A DNA stretch of 64,000 nucleotides from Sutcliffiella horikoshii. Lineage in GTDB: Bacteria; Bacillota; Bacilli; Bacillales; Bacillaceae_I. The translations under genes were made by a program, and so were the position numbers. The notes beneath the pieces were generated by a model, which worked only from the letters and a program-made list of their open reading frames with translations, had not been told where the DNA came from and did not search any database. The stretch covers positions 186,001 through 250,000 of the forward strand of contig NZ_RXZI01000003.1 of NCBI RefSeq assembly GCF_021991925.1. The letters are read 5' to 3'. Of this stretch, positions 27,666 through 36,396 are shown one piece after another. Within the stretch, counting starts at the first letter, position 1, and every line of letters begins with the position of its first letter.

Positions 27666-30296
27666 TTGGCAAACAAATTAGTATTGATTGATGGGAACTC
27701 CATTGCTTATCGTGCTTTCTTCGCACTACCACTATTGAGTAATGAAAAAGGGATACATACCAACGCTATTTACGGGTTCACTATGATGCTGATGCGCATC
27801 CTGGAAGAGGAAAAACCTACACATATGCTGGTGGCATTTGATGCAGGTAAGACGACTTTCCGACATAAGACGTTCGGGGAATACAAAGGCGGCCGTCAAA
27901 AAACGCCACCTGAACTATCTGAGCAATTTTCTTTCCTAAGAGAGCTTCTAGACGCCTACAACATCAAACGTTACGAGCTACCTGATTATGAAGCAGATGA
28001 TATCATCGGTACCCTTGCACAGCAGGCTGCCAAGGATGATTTTGAAGTGAAAATCATCTCTGGTGATAAAGATTTAACCCAACTTGCAACAGATAAAATC
28101 ACAGTGGATATTACGAAAAAAGGAATTACAGACGTGGATTCCTACACACCTGCCTTCATTGAAGAGAAATATGGCCTGAACGTAGACCAAATCATTGACA
28201 TGAAAGGACTGATGGGGGATTCCTCAGATAATATTCCTGGTGTGCCTGGAGTTGGGGAAAAGACGGCTATCAAGCTGTTAAAAGAATTCGGCACGATTGA
28301 AACTCTACTTGAATCCATTGATAAAGTCAGCGGTAAGAAACTAAAGGAGAAGCTAGAGGACAATAAAGAACAGGCAATCATGAGTAAAGAGTTAGCCACC
28401 ATCATGACTGAAGCACCAGTGGAAGTCACAGTGGAGGAACTTCTTTATGAGGGCTTCGACAAGAAGAAAGTGATTGATATTTTTAAAGAGCTCAGCTTCA
28501 ACTCCCTATTGGACAAGCTTGGGGAAGATGGAGAAACGGTAACGGAGGACTTGGAGGATATTTCATTCGACATACTGGAAGAAGTGAAAGAAGAACACTT
28601 TGCCAAAGAGAACTTCTTTATGGTGGAAGTATTGGATGAAAATTACCATCGTGCAGACATCCAAGGGATTGCACTTGTTAATGAAACAGGGAACTATTTC
28701 ATTCCAACAGAAGTAGCATTGAAGTCGGAGGAGTTTGCTGCATTTGCATCAGATTCCAATAAAAAGAAGACGGTCTTTGACGCGAAGAGAGCTATAGTGG
28801 CATTGAAGTGGAAAGGAATTGAGTTGAACGGAATCGACTTTGATTTCATCATTGCTTCCTATATCGTCAATCCTTCGGAAACCTCCACCGACCTTGCTGA
28901 TATTGCACGAAAGAAAGGCTACTATCAAATCGAAACAGAAGAAGCGGTTTATGGAAAAGGCGCAAAACGTAGTGTTCCCGAGCAGCAAACAGTGGCCAAC
29001 CACCTTGTACGAAAAACGTTTGCGATGCAGGAAATGAAAGAATCGTTTATTCATGAACTAAAAGACAATGAGCAACTCGAGCTGTTTGAAGAGCTTGAAA
29101 TGCCATTAACATTGGTGCTGGCAGAAATGGAAGCGCTTGGTATCAAAGTGGATAAAGCCCGTTTAGAAGAAATGGGAGCCGATTTGGGTGAAAAACTGGA
29201 AAGAATAGAAGAGAAGATATTTGAGCTTGCTGGTGAAAAGTTCAATATCAATTCTCCGAAGCAACTGGGTGTCATCCTTTTTGAAAAGCTAGGACTTCCA
29301 CCAGTTAAGAAAACAAAAACCGGTTACTCCACTTCCGCTGACGTATTGGAAAAGTTGGCTGAAAAACACGAAGTGATTCAACAAATCTTGCATTACCGTC
29401 AACTTGGAAAATTAAAGTCTACCTATATTGAAGGGTTATTGAAGGTTATCCATGAAGATTCTCATAAAATCCACACCCGTTTTAACCAGGCGCTAACCCA
29501 AACTGGACGCCTTAGCTCCATCGATCCGAACCTACAAAATATTCCGGTTCGTCTAGAGGAAGGAAGAAAGATTAGAGAGGCATTCATCCCATCACACGAG
29601 GACTGGGTCATTTTTGCTGCCGATTATTCTCAGATCGAATTGAGGGTTCTAGCGCACATAGCAGACGATGAGAAACTGATAGAGGCATTTAGGGATGATG
29701 CAGATATCCATACCAAAACGGCAATGGATGTGTTCCATGTATCAGAGGAGGAAGTCACGTCCAACATGCGCCGCCAGGCAAAGGCAGTAAACTTCGGGAT
29801 TGTTTATGGTATAAGTGACTACGGTCTCTCGCAAAGCCTGGGCATTACGCGGAAAGATGCCAAAACGTTTATTGACCGTTATTTAGAAAGTTTCCCGGGT
29901 GTGAAAGAATATATGGAAGACAGTGTACTCGATGCGAAGGACAAAGGCTATGTAACCACCCTCCTTCATCGTCGTCGTTATCTGCCTGAAATCACGAGCA
30001 GTAACTTCAACCTGCGAAGCTTTGCGGAAAGAACAGCCATGAATACTCCAATCCAAGGAAGTGCCGCGGACATCATCAAAAAAGCGATGATCGACATGTC
30101 CGCAAGATTGGAAGAAGAGAACATGCAGGCGAAAGTTCTTTTGCAAGTGCATGATGAACTTGTATTTGAAGCACCTAAAGAGGAAATAGAAAAACTGAAG
30201 AAAATCGTACCGGAAGTGATGGAGCAAGCGGTGGATTTGAAGGTTCCGCTTAAAGTGGATTATTCCTACGGCTCCACATGGTATGATGCGAAATAG
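27666..30296 (+). CDS. polA: DNA polymerase I
   Basis: PolA fills gaps and removes primers during lagging-strand maturation and repair. The 876-residue protein has the N-terminal 5'-3' exonuclease (residues 1-290, with the DGNSIAYRAFFALP start and the GLMGDSSDNIPGVPGVG helix-hairpin-helix motif). A degenerate 3'-5' exonuclease domain follows, lacking the usual acidic residues as in other Bacillus enzymes. The polymerase domain has DYSQIELRVLAHI (motif A), RRQAKAVNFGIVYG (motif B) and VHDELVFE (motif C). TTG 27666 follows AAGGAGGAG; the upstream ATG 27609 is not needed. Confidence 0.96.
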   Translation: MANKLVLIDGNSIAYRAFFALPLLSNEKGIHTNAIYGFTMMLMRILEEEKPTHMLVAFDAGKTTFRHKTFGEYKGGRQKTPPELSEQFSFLRELLDAYNIKRYELPDYEADDIIGTLAQQAAKDDFEVKIISGDKDLTQLATDKITVDITKKGITDVDSYTPAFIEEKYGLNVDQIIDMKGLMGDSSDNIPGVPGVGEKTAIKLLKEFGTIETLLESIDKVSGKKLKEKLEDNKEQAIMSKELATIMTEAPVEVTVEELLYEGFDKKKVIDIFKELSFNSLLDKLGEDGETVTEDLEDISFDILEEVKEEHFAKENFFMVEVLDENYHRADIQGIALVNETGNYFIPTEVALKSEEFAAFASDSNKKKTVFDAKRAIVALKWKGIELNGIDFDFIIASYIVNPSETSTDLADIARKKGYYQIETEEAVYGKGAKRSVPEQQTVANHLVRKTFAMQEMKESFIHELKDNEQLELFEELEMPLTLVLAEMEALGIKVDKARLEEMGADLGEKLERIEEKIFELAGEKFNINSPKQLGVILFEKLGLPPVKKTKTGYSTSADVLEKLAEKHEVIQQILHYRQLGKLKSTYIEGLLKVIHEDSHKIHTRFNQALTQTGRLSSIDPNLQNIPVRLEEGRKIREAFIPSHEDWVIFAADYSQIELRVLAHIADDEKLIEAFRDDADIHTKTAMDVFHVSEEEVTSNMRRQAKAVNFGIVYGISDYGLSQSLGITRKDAKTFIDRYLESFPGVKEYMEDSVLDAKDKGYVTTLLHRRRYLPEITSSNFNLRSFAERTAMNTPIQGSAADIIKKAMIDMSARLEEENMQAKVLLQVHDELVFEAPKEEIEKLKKIVPEVMEQAVDLKVPLKVDYSYGSTWYDAK

Positions 30297-30334
30297 AACA
30301 ACTACAGACAAGAAGTAAGAGGATGTGTTTTACC

Positions 30335-31165
30335 ATGCCTGAACTACCAGAGGTTGAAACTGTCAGAAAAACGCTGGTGCAGCTTGTGAAAGGCAAAAAG
30401 ATCAGTGAAGTGAAAGTACTGTGGCCCAAAATGATTAAAGAACCCGATGATGCCGTTCTTTTTGAAGAGATGCTCATCGGGCAGGAAATCCTTGAGATCG
30501 GCAGAAGAGGGAAATTTCTTCTTTTCTACCTCAATGATTATTGCATGGTGTCCCATCTTAGGATGGAGGGGAAATATGGTTTGTTCCAGAAAGAAGAACC
30601 GGCCAATAAACATACACATGTTTTCTTCTATTTTGAGGACGGCACCGAACTGCGATATCAGGATGTGAGGAAGTTCGGCACCCTGCATCTTTATAAAAAA
30701 GGGGAAGAATTGGCTGCAAAATCTTTAGCTAGCCTCGGCCCAGAACCTTTTGAGGATGAATTTAACCTAGAACTATTAAAAGAAAGGCTTGCCAAAACAA
30801 ACCGCAACATCAAAGCTGTGCTCTTAGATCAGTCAGTTGTGGTCGGGCTAGGTAATATCTATGTCGATGAGGCGTTATTCCGTGCCGGGATTCATCCGGA
30901 ACGAACGGCCAGCAGTCTGAAAGAGGCTGAGCTAATCGAGCTGCAACGTGAAATAGTACTTACACTCCAGGAAGCAGTCGACAAAGGGGGGAGCACCATC
31001 CGTTCTTACGTCAACTCACAGGGGCAAATTGGTATGTTCCAGCTAGAGTTATTTGTCTATGGTCGCAAAGGGGAGCCATGCCGTAAATGCGGACACGAAA
31101 TAGAAAAAACGGTAGTAGCAGGGCGAGGTACCCACACCTGCCCAAACTGCCAGCCAAAGCCCTAA
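30335..31165 (+). CDS. mutM: Formamidopyrimidine-DNA glycosylase
   Basis: MutM removes 8-oxoguanine and formamidopyrimidines and nicks the abasic site, protecting against oxidative mutation. The 276-residue protein begins MPELPEVETV, with catalytic Pro2 and Glu3. The lysine of the LRMEGKYG loop, the helix-two-turn-helix GLGNIYVDEALF and the C-terminal zinc finger (CRKCG ... CPNC) are all present. Catalysis needs Pro2, which fixes ATG 30335 as the start. It follows polA by 38 bp, probably in one operon. Confidence 0.96.
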   Translation: MPELPEVETVRKTLVQLVKGKKISEVKVLWPKMIKEPDDAVLFEEMLIGQEILEIGRRGKFLLFYLNDYCMVSHLRMEGKYGLFQKEEPANKHTHVFFYFEDGTELRYQDVRKFGTLHLYKKGEELAAKSLASLGPEPFEDEFNLELLKERLAKTNRNIKAVLLDQSVVVGLGNIYVDEALFRAGIHPERTASSLKEAELIELQREIVLTLQEAVDKGGSTIRSYVNSQGQIGMFQLELFVYGRKGEPCRKCGHEIEKTVVAGRGTHTCPNCQPKP

Positions 31166-31177
31166 GGTTCAATAGTA

Positions 31178-31310
31178 TGCCCAAATAGCAGGGTGTGAGA
31201 CTTCCAACGGGAGGTAGCTATAGGTTGATACCCTGAAACGTTGTAAGGAGTATCAAGCACCGAGCCGACAAAAGGGAACACCCGGAGCGAAAGGCAAAGG
31301 GGATTTAGAG
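31178..31310 (+). repeat. Structured repeat, family D, degenerate copy after mutM
   Basis: The arms GGGTGT/ACACCC and TTGAT/ATCAA are still paired although the core has decayed (ACTTCCAACGGGAGG, GTAAGGAGTATC). The TTGAT/ATCAA pair is a two-sided change from the common TTGAG/CTCAA. Confidence 0.6.
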
Positions 31311-31384
31311 TGAAAAATTATTAGAACACATCGAATGGGCTCCTGCCATATACTATCGTAGTGATAGTTAGGGAGGAGCTCTAT

Positions 31385-32026
31385 ATGATTCCATACATCT
31401 CACTTATCCTATTAGCTTTTGCAGTTAGTCTGGATAGCTTCAGTGTCGGGTTGACATATGGCCTCAGAAAAATGCATATGCCACTTAAATCTATCAGTAT
31501 CATAGCGTGCTGTTCGGCCGTCTCGCTCTTGCTTGCCATGTTTGTTGGCACCATACTTATGAATTTCCTCTCTCCTGCATTTGCAGAGACGATTGGTGGA
31601 AGCATACTGATACTCCTGGGAGTTTGGGTCCTTTATCAATTCTTCCGCGCCAGTACCGCCGATGACAACACATCATTTGTGGATGAACGAATTCTATTCA
31701 ATCTTGAAATCAAATCCTTGGGGGTTGTCATCAATATCCTCAGGAAACCGACAGAAGCCGACTTTGATCGTTCCGGTTCCATCACTGGACTGGAGGCTTT
31801 TTTTCTTGGTATCGCTTTGTCCTTGGATGCGTTTGGAGCAGGTATCGGAGCAGCCTTATTAGGTTATTCCCCTTGGTTGATGGCGGTATCTGTGGCAGTG
31901 ATGAGCTCGCTATTTGTCATCACCGGGATAAAATTGGGAAGGATTTTCTCAACCGTTTCATGGATTAATAAATTCTCATTTTTACCTGGCGTATTACTTA
32001 TCATTATCGGTATTATTAAAATGTGA
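31385..32026 (+). CDS. ytaF: Sporulation membrane protein YtaF
   Basis: This 213-residue protein belongs to the YtaF group of the MntP-like (DUF204) family. It has six predicted transmembrane helices with a short central soluble stretch (about residues 95-130). Two repeat halves each carry a conserved acidic segment: VSLDSFSVGLTYGLR near residue 15 and LSLDAFGAGIGAALL near residue 148. In this superfamily the acidic residues relate to metal efflux. The B. subtilis gene is annotated as a sporulation gene. ATG 31385 follows GGGAGGAG. Confidence 0.87.
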   Translation: MIPYISLILLAFAVSLDSFSVGLTYGLRKMHMPLKSISIIACCSAVSLLLAMFVGTILMNFLSPAFAETIGGSILILLGVWVLYQFFRASTADDNTSFVDERILFNLEIKSLGVVINILRKPTEADFDRSGSITGLEAFFLGIALSLDAFGAGIGAALLGYSPWLMAVSVAVMSSLFVITGIKLGRIFSTVSWINKFSFLPGVLLIIIGIIKM

Positions 32027-32037
32027 GGAACACTAGC

Positions 32038-32060
32038 AGAGACTCTGGAGTACAGTCTCT
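32038..32060 (+). terminator. Left duplicate of a hairpin after ytaF (no T tract)
   Basis: AGAGACT and AGTCTCT pair around a short loop that abuts the family A repeat. The second copy at 32502-32524 differs by one base. Confidence 0.65.
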
Positions 32061-32173
32061 CAGTGTGTAGACAAAGTTTCAAAATGATGAAAACATCTAG
32101 TTGATCACAGTGGAAGGGGCGGAGACTCCTGCGGGAGGAAGGGACAGGGAAGACCCCGCAAGGCGTAGCCGAG

Positions 32174-32388
32174 GCCACTGAAAAACCCAATAACTTATCG
32201 TTCAAATGATTTCTAGCTGTTAATTGGAGCAATAGGCGCAGACTCCTGCGGGGGGATAGCGACAATCTTGAGACCCCGCAGAGCGCAGCTCGAGGAGGCT
32301 CAAGGTCGCCCCGCGGAAAGCGAAGCCGTTTGCGGAGATTAACAGCGGTGTTAACCTGATTATTAACATTCATTACTTTTTCAGTTGC
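32174..32388. mobile_element. Second 215-bp nested element with a family B repeat
   Basis: The ends are GCCACTGAAAAA and TTTTTCAGTTGC (one mismatch). The length equals that of the element at 10360-10574, and the family A insertion point and flanking GGCGTAGCC direct repeat are the same. Confidence 0.73.
32215..32346 (+). repeat. Structured repeat, family B core inside the nested element
   Basis: The core runs from AGCTGTTAATTGGAGC to ATTAACAGC. The outer arm change TTAAT/ATTAA versus TTGAT/ATCAA is matched on both sides. Inner arms are GCGAC/GTCGC and TTGAG/CTCAA. Confidence 0.84.
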
Positions 32389-32501
32389 CTTGGCGTAGCC
32401 TGAGGAGGCTTCCGGACCGCCCGCGGAAAGTGAAGCTCCTGCAACGGAGATCAACTGTTTCAACAGTTAACCTAACTAAGTTATAGTTTGTCAACAGTCT
32501 G

Positions 32502-32529
32502 AGAGACTGTGGAGTACAGTCTCTCTTTT
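32502..32529 (+). terminator. Distal hairpin before coaE
   Basis: This is the second copy of the ytaF hairpin, followed by CTTTT and then directly by the coaE ribosome-binding site. It may act as a weak terminator within a ytaF-coaE transcript. Confidence 0.55.
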
Positions 32530-32545
32530 AAAAGGAGGAGTGGAC

Positions 32546-33145
32546 ATGCCATTGATCATAGGTCTGACCGGTGGGATCGCCAGTGGGAAAAGCACGGTGG
32601 CCAATATGCTGCGGGATAAAAATATTCCAATCGTGGATGCTGATGTAGTAGCAAGGGAAATAGTCGAAATCGGCACAGATACATACAATAAATTGGTCAG
32701 TGAGTTTGGACAAGATATACTAAACGACGACAAAACACTGAACCGACCTAAGCTTGGAAGCATTATTTTTCAAGATCAGGAAAAGCGGGAAAAGCTCAAT
32801 GGAATCATGCATCCGAGTATCAGGACCAGCATGAAAGAGAAGACACAGAAATACATAGAAGATGGCCATGATGTGGTAGTGATGGATATCCCCTTACTGT
32901 TCGAAAGCAAGCTTACCCATCTCGTGGACAAGACCTTACTGGTCTATGTAACCGAGAAAATCCAACTAAAGCGCTTAATGGAGCGGAACGATCTATCCGA
33001 AAAGGAAGCAACAGACAGAATTCAATCCCAGATGCCCCTTTCCGAAAAAGTAAAACTCTCCCATGCAGTCATAGACAACAACGGCACCCTAACCAAAACA
33101 GAACAACAATTAAATGAAATCTTATCAAGCTGGCATATCCAGTAA
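32546..33145 (+). CDS. coaE: Dephospho-CoA kinase
   Basis: CoaE phosphorylates dephospho-CoA, the last step of coenzyme A synthesis. The 199-residue protein has the P-loop GLTGGIASGKST at residues 6-17, the VDADVVAREI substrate segment near residue 32 and the lid region with RxxxR-like arginines (LKRLMERNDLS) near residue 140. ATG 32546 lies eight bases after AAAGGAGG; GTG 32540 is in frame but too close to that site. Confidence 0.95.
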   Translation: MPLIIGLTGGIASGKSTVANMLRDKNIPIVDADVVAREIVEIGTDTYNKLVSEFGQDILNDDKTLNRPKLGSIIFQDQEKREKLNGIMHPSIRTSMKEKTQKYIEDGHDVVVMDIPLLFESKLTHLVDKTLLVYVTEKIQLKRLMERNDLSEKEATDRIQSQMPLSEKVKLSHAVIDNNGTLTKTEQQLNEILSSWHIQ

Positions 33146-33213
33146 CCGAGTTGATTAAGTTTACCAGGCACATCCAAAAATAGGGATGTGCCCTTTTTTT
33201 ATTTTTTACATGA

Positions 33214-33237
33214 CATATAGAATTTAATTATGTTATA
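33214..33237 (+). promoter_or_regulatory. Possible gapB promoter
   Basis: An ATGACA hexamer and TATACT are about 18 bp apart, ending some 60 bp before the gapB start. In B. subtilis this promoter is controlled by CcpN and gluconeogenic conditions. No CcpN operator was recognised. Confidence 0.45.
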
Positions 33238-33295
33238 CTAAATGCAGGGAAAAAGATTAATAAGTATAACATATATACAGAAATGGGGAATTTGC

Positions 33296-34327
33296 ATGAA
33301 GGCAAAGGTTGCAATTAATGGGTTTGGACGAATTGGAAGAATGGTATTCAGACGTGCCATCCAAGAGGAAGGATTAAATATTGTTGCAATCAATGCGAGC
33401 TATCCAGCGGAAACGCTAGCTCACCTAATTAAGTATGACACAAACCATGGACGTTTCGATGCGGATGTATATGCACAAGACGATGCCTTAATCGTAAATG
33501 GTAAGCGCATTCAATTGGTGAATAACCGCAATCCAGAAGAGCTTCCTTGGAAAGAAATGAACATAGATATCGTTATTGAGGCAACTGGAAAGTTTAACTC
33601 TCGCGATAAAGCGGCACTTCATCTGCTAGCTGGTGCAAAGCGCGTTGTATTGACTGCACCTGGTAAAAATGAAGATGTGACCATTGTGATGGGCGTTAAC
33701 GAGGAAGTATTGGATATGAATGAGCACTTTGTCATTTCCAACGCTTCATGTACAACAAACTGCCTAGCTCCCGTGGTAAAAGTATTGGATCAACAATTTG
33801 GCATCGAAAATGGATTGATGACAACTGTCCATGCTTATACAAACGATCAAAAGAACATTGACAATCCACATAAAGATCTTCGTCGTGCTAGAGCATGCGG
33901 GCAATCCATCATTCCTACTTCTACAGGTGCTGCAAAAGCATTATCGCTTGTGCTTCCACACTTGAAAGGTAAATTGCATGGAATGGCGCTTCGTGTTCCA
34001 ACACCTAACGTATCTCTTGTTGACCTGGTGGTAGACTTGAAAAAGCCGGTAACGGTAGATGAGGTAAATGATGCATTCCAAAGTGCTTCCATCGGTTCCA
34101 TGGATGGTATATTAGGGGTAACTATGGAGCCGCTTGTATCAGTGGACTTCAACACAAATCCGCATTCCGCAGTCATTGATGGTTTATCCACAATGGTGAT
34201 GGGCGATACAAAAGTAAAAGTATTAGCGTGGTACGATAACGAGTGGGGTTATTCCTGCCGAGTAGTAGATCTTGTTCAATTCGTGGCAGAAAAAATGGTG
34301 GAAGCAAAAGAAGTGATGGCTGGTTAA
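33296..34327 (+). CDS. gapB: Glyceraldehyde-3-phosphate dehydrogenase, gluconeogenic (GapB type)
   Basis: GapB catalyses the NADP-preferring, gluconeogenic reaction from 1,3-bisphosphoglycerate to glyceraldehyde 3-phosphate in Bacillus. The 343-residue protein has the Rossmann start AINGFGRIGRMVFR and the catalytic cysteine in SNASCTTNCLAP near residue 153. Its position before speD, rather than in a pgk-tpi operon, and the AINASYPAETLAHL segment at about residue 30 point to GapB rather than GapA. ATG 33296 follows GGGGA. Confidence 0.94.
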   Translation: MKAKVAINGFGRIGRMVFRRAIQEEGLNIVAINASYPAETLAHLIKYDTNHGRFDADVYAQDDALIVNGKRIQLVNNRNPEELPWKEMNIDIVIEATGKFNSRDKAALHLLAGAKRVVLTAPGKNEDVTIVMGVNEEVLDMNEHFVISNASCTTNCLAPVVKVLDQQFGIENGLMTTVHAYTNDQKNIDNPHKDLRRARACGQSIIPTSTGAAKALSLVLPHLKGKLHGMALRVPTPNVSLVDLVVDLKKPVTVDEVNDAFQSASIGSMDGILGVTMEPLVSVDFNTNPHSAVIDGLSTMVMGDTKVKVLAWYDNEWGYSCRVVDLVQFVAEKMVEAKEVMAG

Positions 34328-34362
34328 TAAGGCCTGAATCATTATAATAGTGAAATAAATGT

Positions 34363-34396
34363 AAGCGGTTAACGTTTTATGTTAATCGCTTTTTTG
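34363..34396 (+). terminator. Terminator of gapB
   Basis: AAGCGGTTAAC and GTTAATCGCTT pair around TTTTAT and are followed by a run of T. Confidence 0.85.
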
Positions 34397-34473
34397 CATT
34401 TTACATAAATTGCAATAATTTTTGTCTTTTTCACAATTTCATAGCTTGCTAGAAAAAAAGTCATAAATGCCTG

Positions 34474-34502
34474 TTGCAAATCTAAAATAAAAGCATTATA
34501 CT
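34474..34502 (+). promoter_or_regulatory. SigA promoter of speD
   Basis: TTGCAA and TATACT are 17 bp apart. The resulting leader before speD is about 140 nt and contains a GTTAG/CTAAC stem near 34550; no known riboswitch class was recognised in it. Confidence 0.65.
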
Positions 34503-34652
34503 ATTTTTCGTGAACTTCTTGAAAAGATTATGTGGCTACTTAAAGGGTTAGGACCTCTCTGGACTAACTTTCCCCCGTGGTAGTAATACATCAATCACTC
34601 TTCACCTTTGAGGAATTCATGTATTTTAAAAAATGAAAAGGGGGAACGTGAG

Positions 34653-35027
34653 ATGGAAACAGTAGGTCGTCACGTTATTTCAGAATTATGGGGTTGCGAT
34701 TTTGACAAATTGAACGATATGGATTACATCGAAAAAACATTTGTCGATGCTGCATTAAAATCAGGTGCAGAGGTAAGAGAGGTAGCTTTTCATAAATTTG
34801 CACCTCAAGGGGTAAGCGGAGTTGTCATTATTTCCGAGTCCCACTTAACCATTCATAGCTTCCCAGAGCACGGTTATGCAAGTATCGATGTTTATACATG
34901 CGGAGAATTAGATCCTAATATTTCAGCTGACTATATTGCAACTGCTTTAAATGCTCAGACGCGTGAAACAATCGAACTTCCACGTGGAATGGGTCCTGTT
35001 CAAGTAAACAAAGCAAAAGCTCTTTAA
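34653..35027 (+). CDS. speD: S-adenosylmethionine decarboxylase proenzyme
   Basis: SpeD makes decarboxylated S-adenosylmethionine, the aminopropyl donor for spermidine. The 124-residue class 1b protein self-cleaves between Glu62 and Ser63, and the resulting pyruvoyl group is the cofactor. The site is visible in [16 protein letters not shown]. His68 and Cys83 (in DVYTCGELD) are the processing and catalytic residues. ATG 34653 follows AAAGGGGGAA; the frame opens at 34608 but without support. Confidence 0.96.
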   Translation: METVGRHVISELWGCDFDKLNDMDYIEKTFVDAALKSGAEVREVAFHKFAPQGVSGVVIISESHLTIHSFPEHGYASIDVYTCGELDPNISADYIATALNAQTRETIELPRGMGPVQVNKAKAL

Positions 35028-35053
35028 AATTATAACTAAATGCATTAAAATAA

Positions 35054-35083
35054 AAAGAGGTGTATAGCATGCACCTCTTTTTA
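35054..35083 (+). terminator. Terminator of speD
   Basis: AAAGAGGTG and CACCTCTTT form a stem followed by T. A family B repeat starts 28 bp later. Confidence 0.82.
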
Positions 35084-35110
35084 TTATACTCAAAATATAT
35101 TATACATAAA

Positions 35111-35295
35111 GGCTTTGTTGAAGCTAGTTGTTGATAATAACCTGTTTCTAGCTGGTGATTGGAGCAAGAGGCGTAGACTCCAGCGGGAGAGTAGCGACAA
35201 TCTTGAGACCCCGCAAGTGTTGCGAGGAGGCTCAAGGTCGCCCTCTGGATAAGCGAAGCCTATTGCGGAAATCAACAGCGACGTTTAACAGAGCC
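35111..35295 (+). repeat. Structured repeat, family B, complete copy
   Basis: This 185-bp copy has ends GGCTTTGTTGAA and TTTAACAGAGCC. Its core runs from AGCTGGTGATTGGAGC to AATCAACAGC. It lies between the speD terminator and the next gene, whose likely GTG start is only 40 bp beyond the element. Confidence 0.87.
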
Positions 35296-35334
35296 TACAA
35301 AAAAAACAACAAGTTAAGGGGTTGTCAGGCTAAA

Positions 35335-35739
35335 GTGGGAGCGATACAAAAGCTGAAAGGTATTTTGACCAATCACTCAGAGACGCGGGAAAATCATACG
35401 GAAGAATCCCTGCGAAGTCGTTATTATAAAACTACCAATAAGAATGCAATGAAGGCGTTACAAGAATTGTTTAAGAATATGGAAGGGGTAACGGTTAAAT
35501 CTGTTTCTGATGAGCATGGGGAAATTGCATTGCAAGTGAACAAAGGCAGAAAAGCGTTTGTCATTGTCACTGTTATATCTGTCCGCCCTTTTGAAACAGC
35601 GGTTGATTTTTCCGTTACAACAGAAACCAAGCTACCTTTCGATTTTGGATACAGTCGTCAACTGATCAAACAGATGTATGAACGGATTGATAAATCGATG
35701 ATCTATATTGGATCCGGACTGAATTCGGGGAAAAAGTAG
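35335..35739 (+). CDS. Conserved cytosolic protein of unknown function
   Basis: This protein of about 134 residues has no recognised catalytic motif. Proteins with the pattern ETRxNHxxxxLxxRYY near the N-terminus followed by SVRPFETAVDFSVTTET occur between speD and nrdR in several Bacillaceae and are called cytosolic proteins. The visible features are a short helical N-terminus, a beta-rich middle (residues 60-105) and a basic end. The reading frame continues upstream into the repeat. GTG 35335 fits the expected N-terminus but has only a distant AAGGGG; TTG 35362 is an alternative. Confidence 0.7.
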   Translation: MGAIQKLKGILTNHSETRENHTEESLRSRYYKTTNKNAMKALQELFKNMEGVTVKSVSDEHGEIALQVNKGRKAFVIVTVISVRPFETAVDFSVTTETKLPFDFGYSRQLIKQMYERIDKSMIYIGSGLNSGKK

Positions 35740-35763
35740 ATTGGAAACGGAGTGGAAACCATC

Positions 35764-36225
35764 ATGAAATGTCCTGCCTGTCACCATAATGGGACGAAGG
35801 TATTAGATTCACGCCCTGTAGAAGAGGGCAAATCCATCAGAAGAAGACGAGAATGCGAATCTTGCTCCTACCGCTTCACAACGTTTGAAAAAGTGGAAGA
35901 AATGCCGCTTATCGTTGTGAAAAAAGAAGGAATAAGAGAAGAGTTCAGCAGAGAAAAAGTATTGCGTGGACTTATCCGTGCATGTGAAAAAAGACCGGTA
36001 GCCCTTAAACAACTTGAAGACATAGTAATGGAAGTTGAAAAAGAATTAAGGAATATCGGCATTTCCGAAGTAAAGAGCGACATGGTCGGAGAAATGGTGA
36101 TGGAGAGATTATCAAAAATTGATGAAGTGGCATATGTTCGATTTGCGTCTGTATACCGTCAATTTAAAGATATAAATGTATTTTTGGATGAATTGAAAGA
36201 AATCATTGAGAAAGAACGAAAATAA
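35764..36225 (+). CDS. nrdR: Transcriptional repressor NrdR
   Basis: NrdR senses ATP/dATP and represses ribonucleotide reductase genes by binding paired NrdR boxes. The 153-residue protein starts MKCPACHH with a four-cysteine zinc ribbon (Cys3, Cys6 and CESC near residue 31), followed by the ATP-cone domain (about residues 49-139) with [18 protein letters not shown] 35764 gives the canonical N-terminus. It precedes dnaB as in B. subtilis. Confidence 0.96.
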   Translation: MKCPACHHNGTKVLDSRPVEEGKSIRRRRECESCSYRFTTFEKVEEMPLIVVKKEGIREEFSREKVLRGLIRACEKRPVALKQLEDIVMEVEKELRNIGISEVKSDMVGEMVMERLSKIDEVAYVRFASVYRQFKDINVFLDELKEIIEKERK

Positions 36226-36396
36226 GTAGGCTGGACAGCCAAGAAAAGACATGACAGTAAAGAATATATTGTTTGTTATCTGAGTAAGATGGAAGTTATT
36301 CAATAAGTAATTCGCAATAAGGTGCCCCATGTAAGAGAGAGGAAATGATATGCCTCTCTTTTTCGATTATTTTTAACAGAAAGGTTTGGATGTTTC

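Larger units (their letters stand above)
32061..32501 (+). repeat. Structured repeat family A, interrupted by a nested element
   Basis: The element has ends CAGTGTGTAGACAA and TTGTCAACAGTCTG, with arms GTTGATC/GATCAAC. The family A core is split by a 215-bp insertion at the same place as in the 10250-10687 copy. Both flanks carry a 23-bp hairpin with one difference. Confidence 0.88.

Noticed and set aside
34502-34652. A possible SAM-sensing riboswitch in the speD leader
   Set aside because: The leader has only one short stem (GTTAG/CTAAC) and none of the conserved SAM riboswitch core sequences.
35155-35334. An N-terminal extension of the gene between speD and nrdR running into the family B repeat
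   Set aside because: The extension is encoded by the repeat itself, while similarity to known homologues begins only after it.
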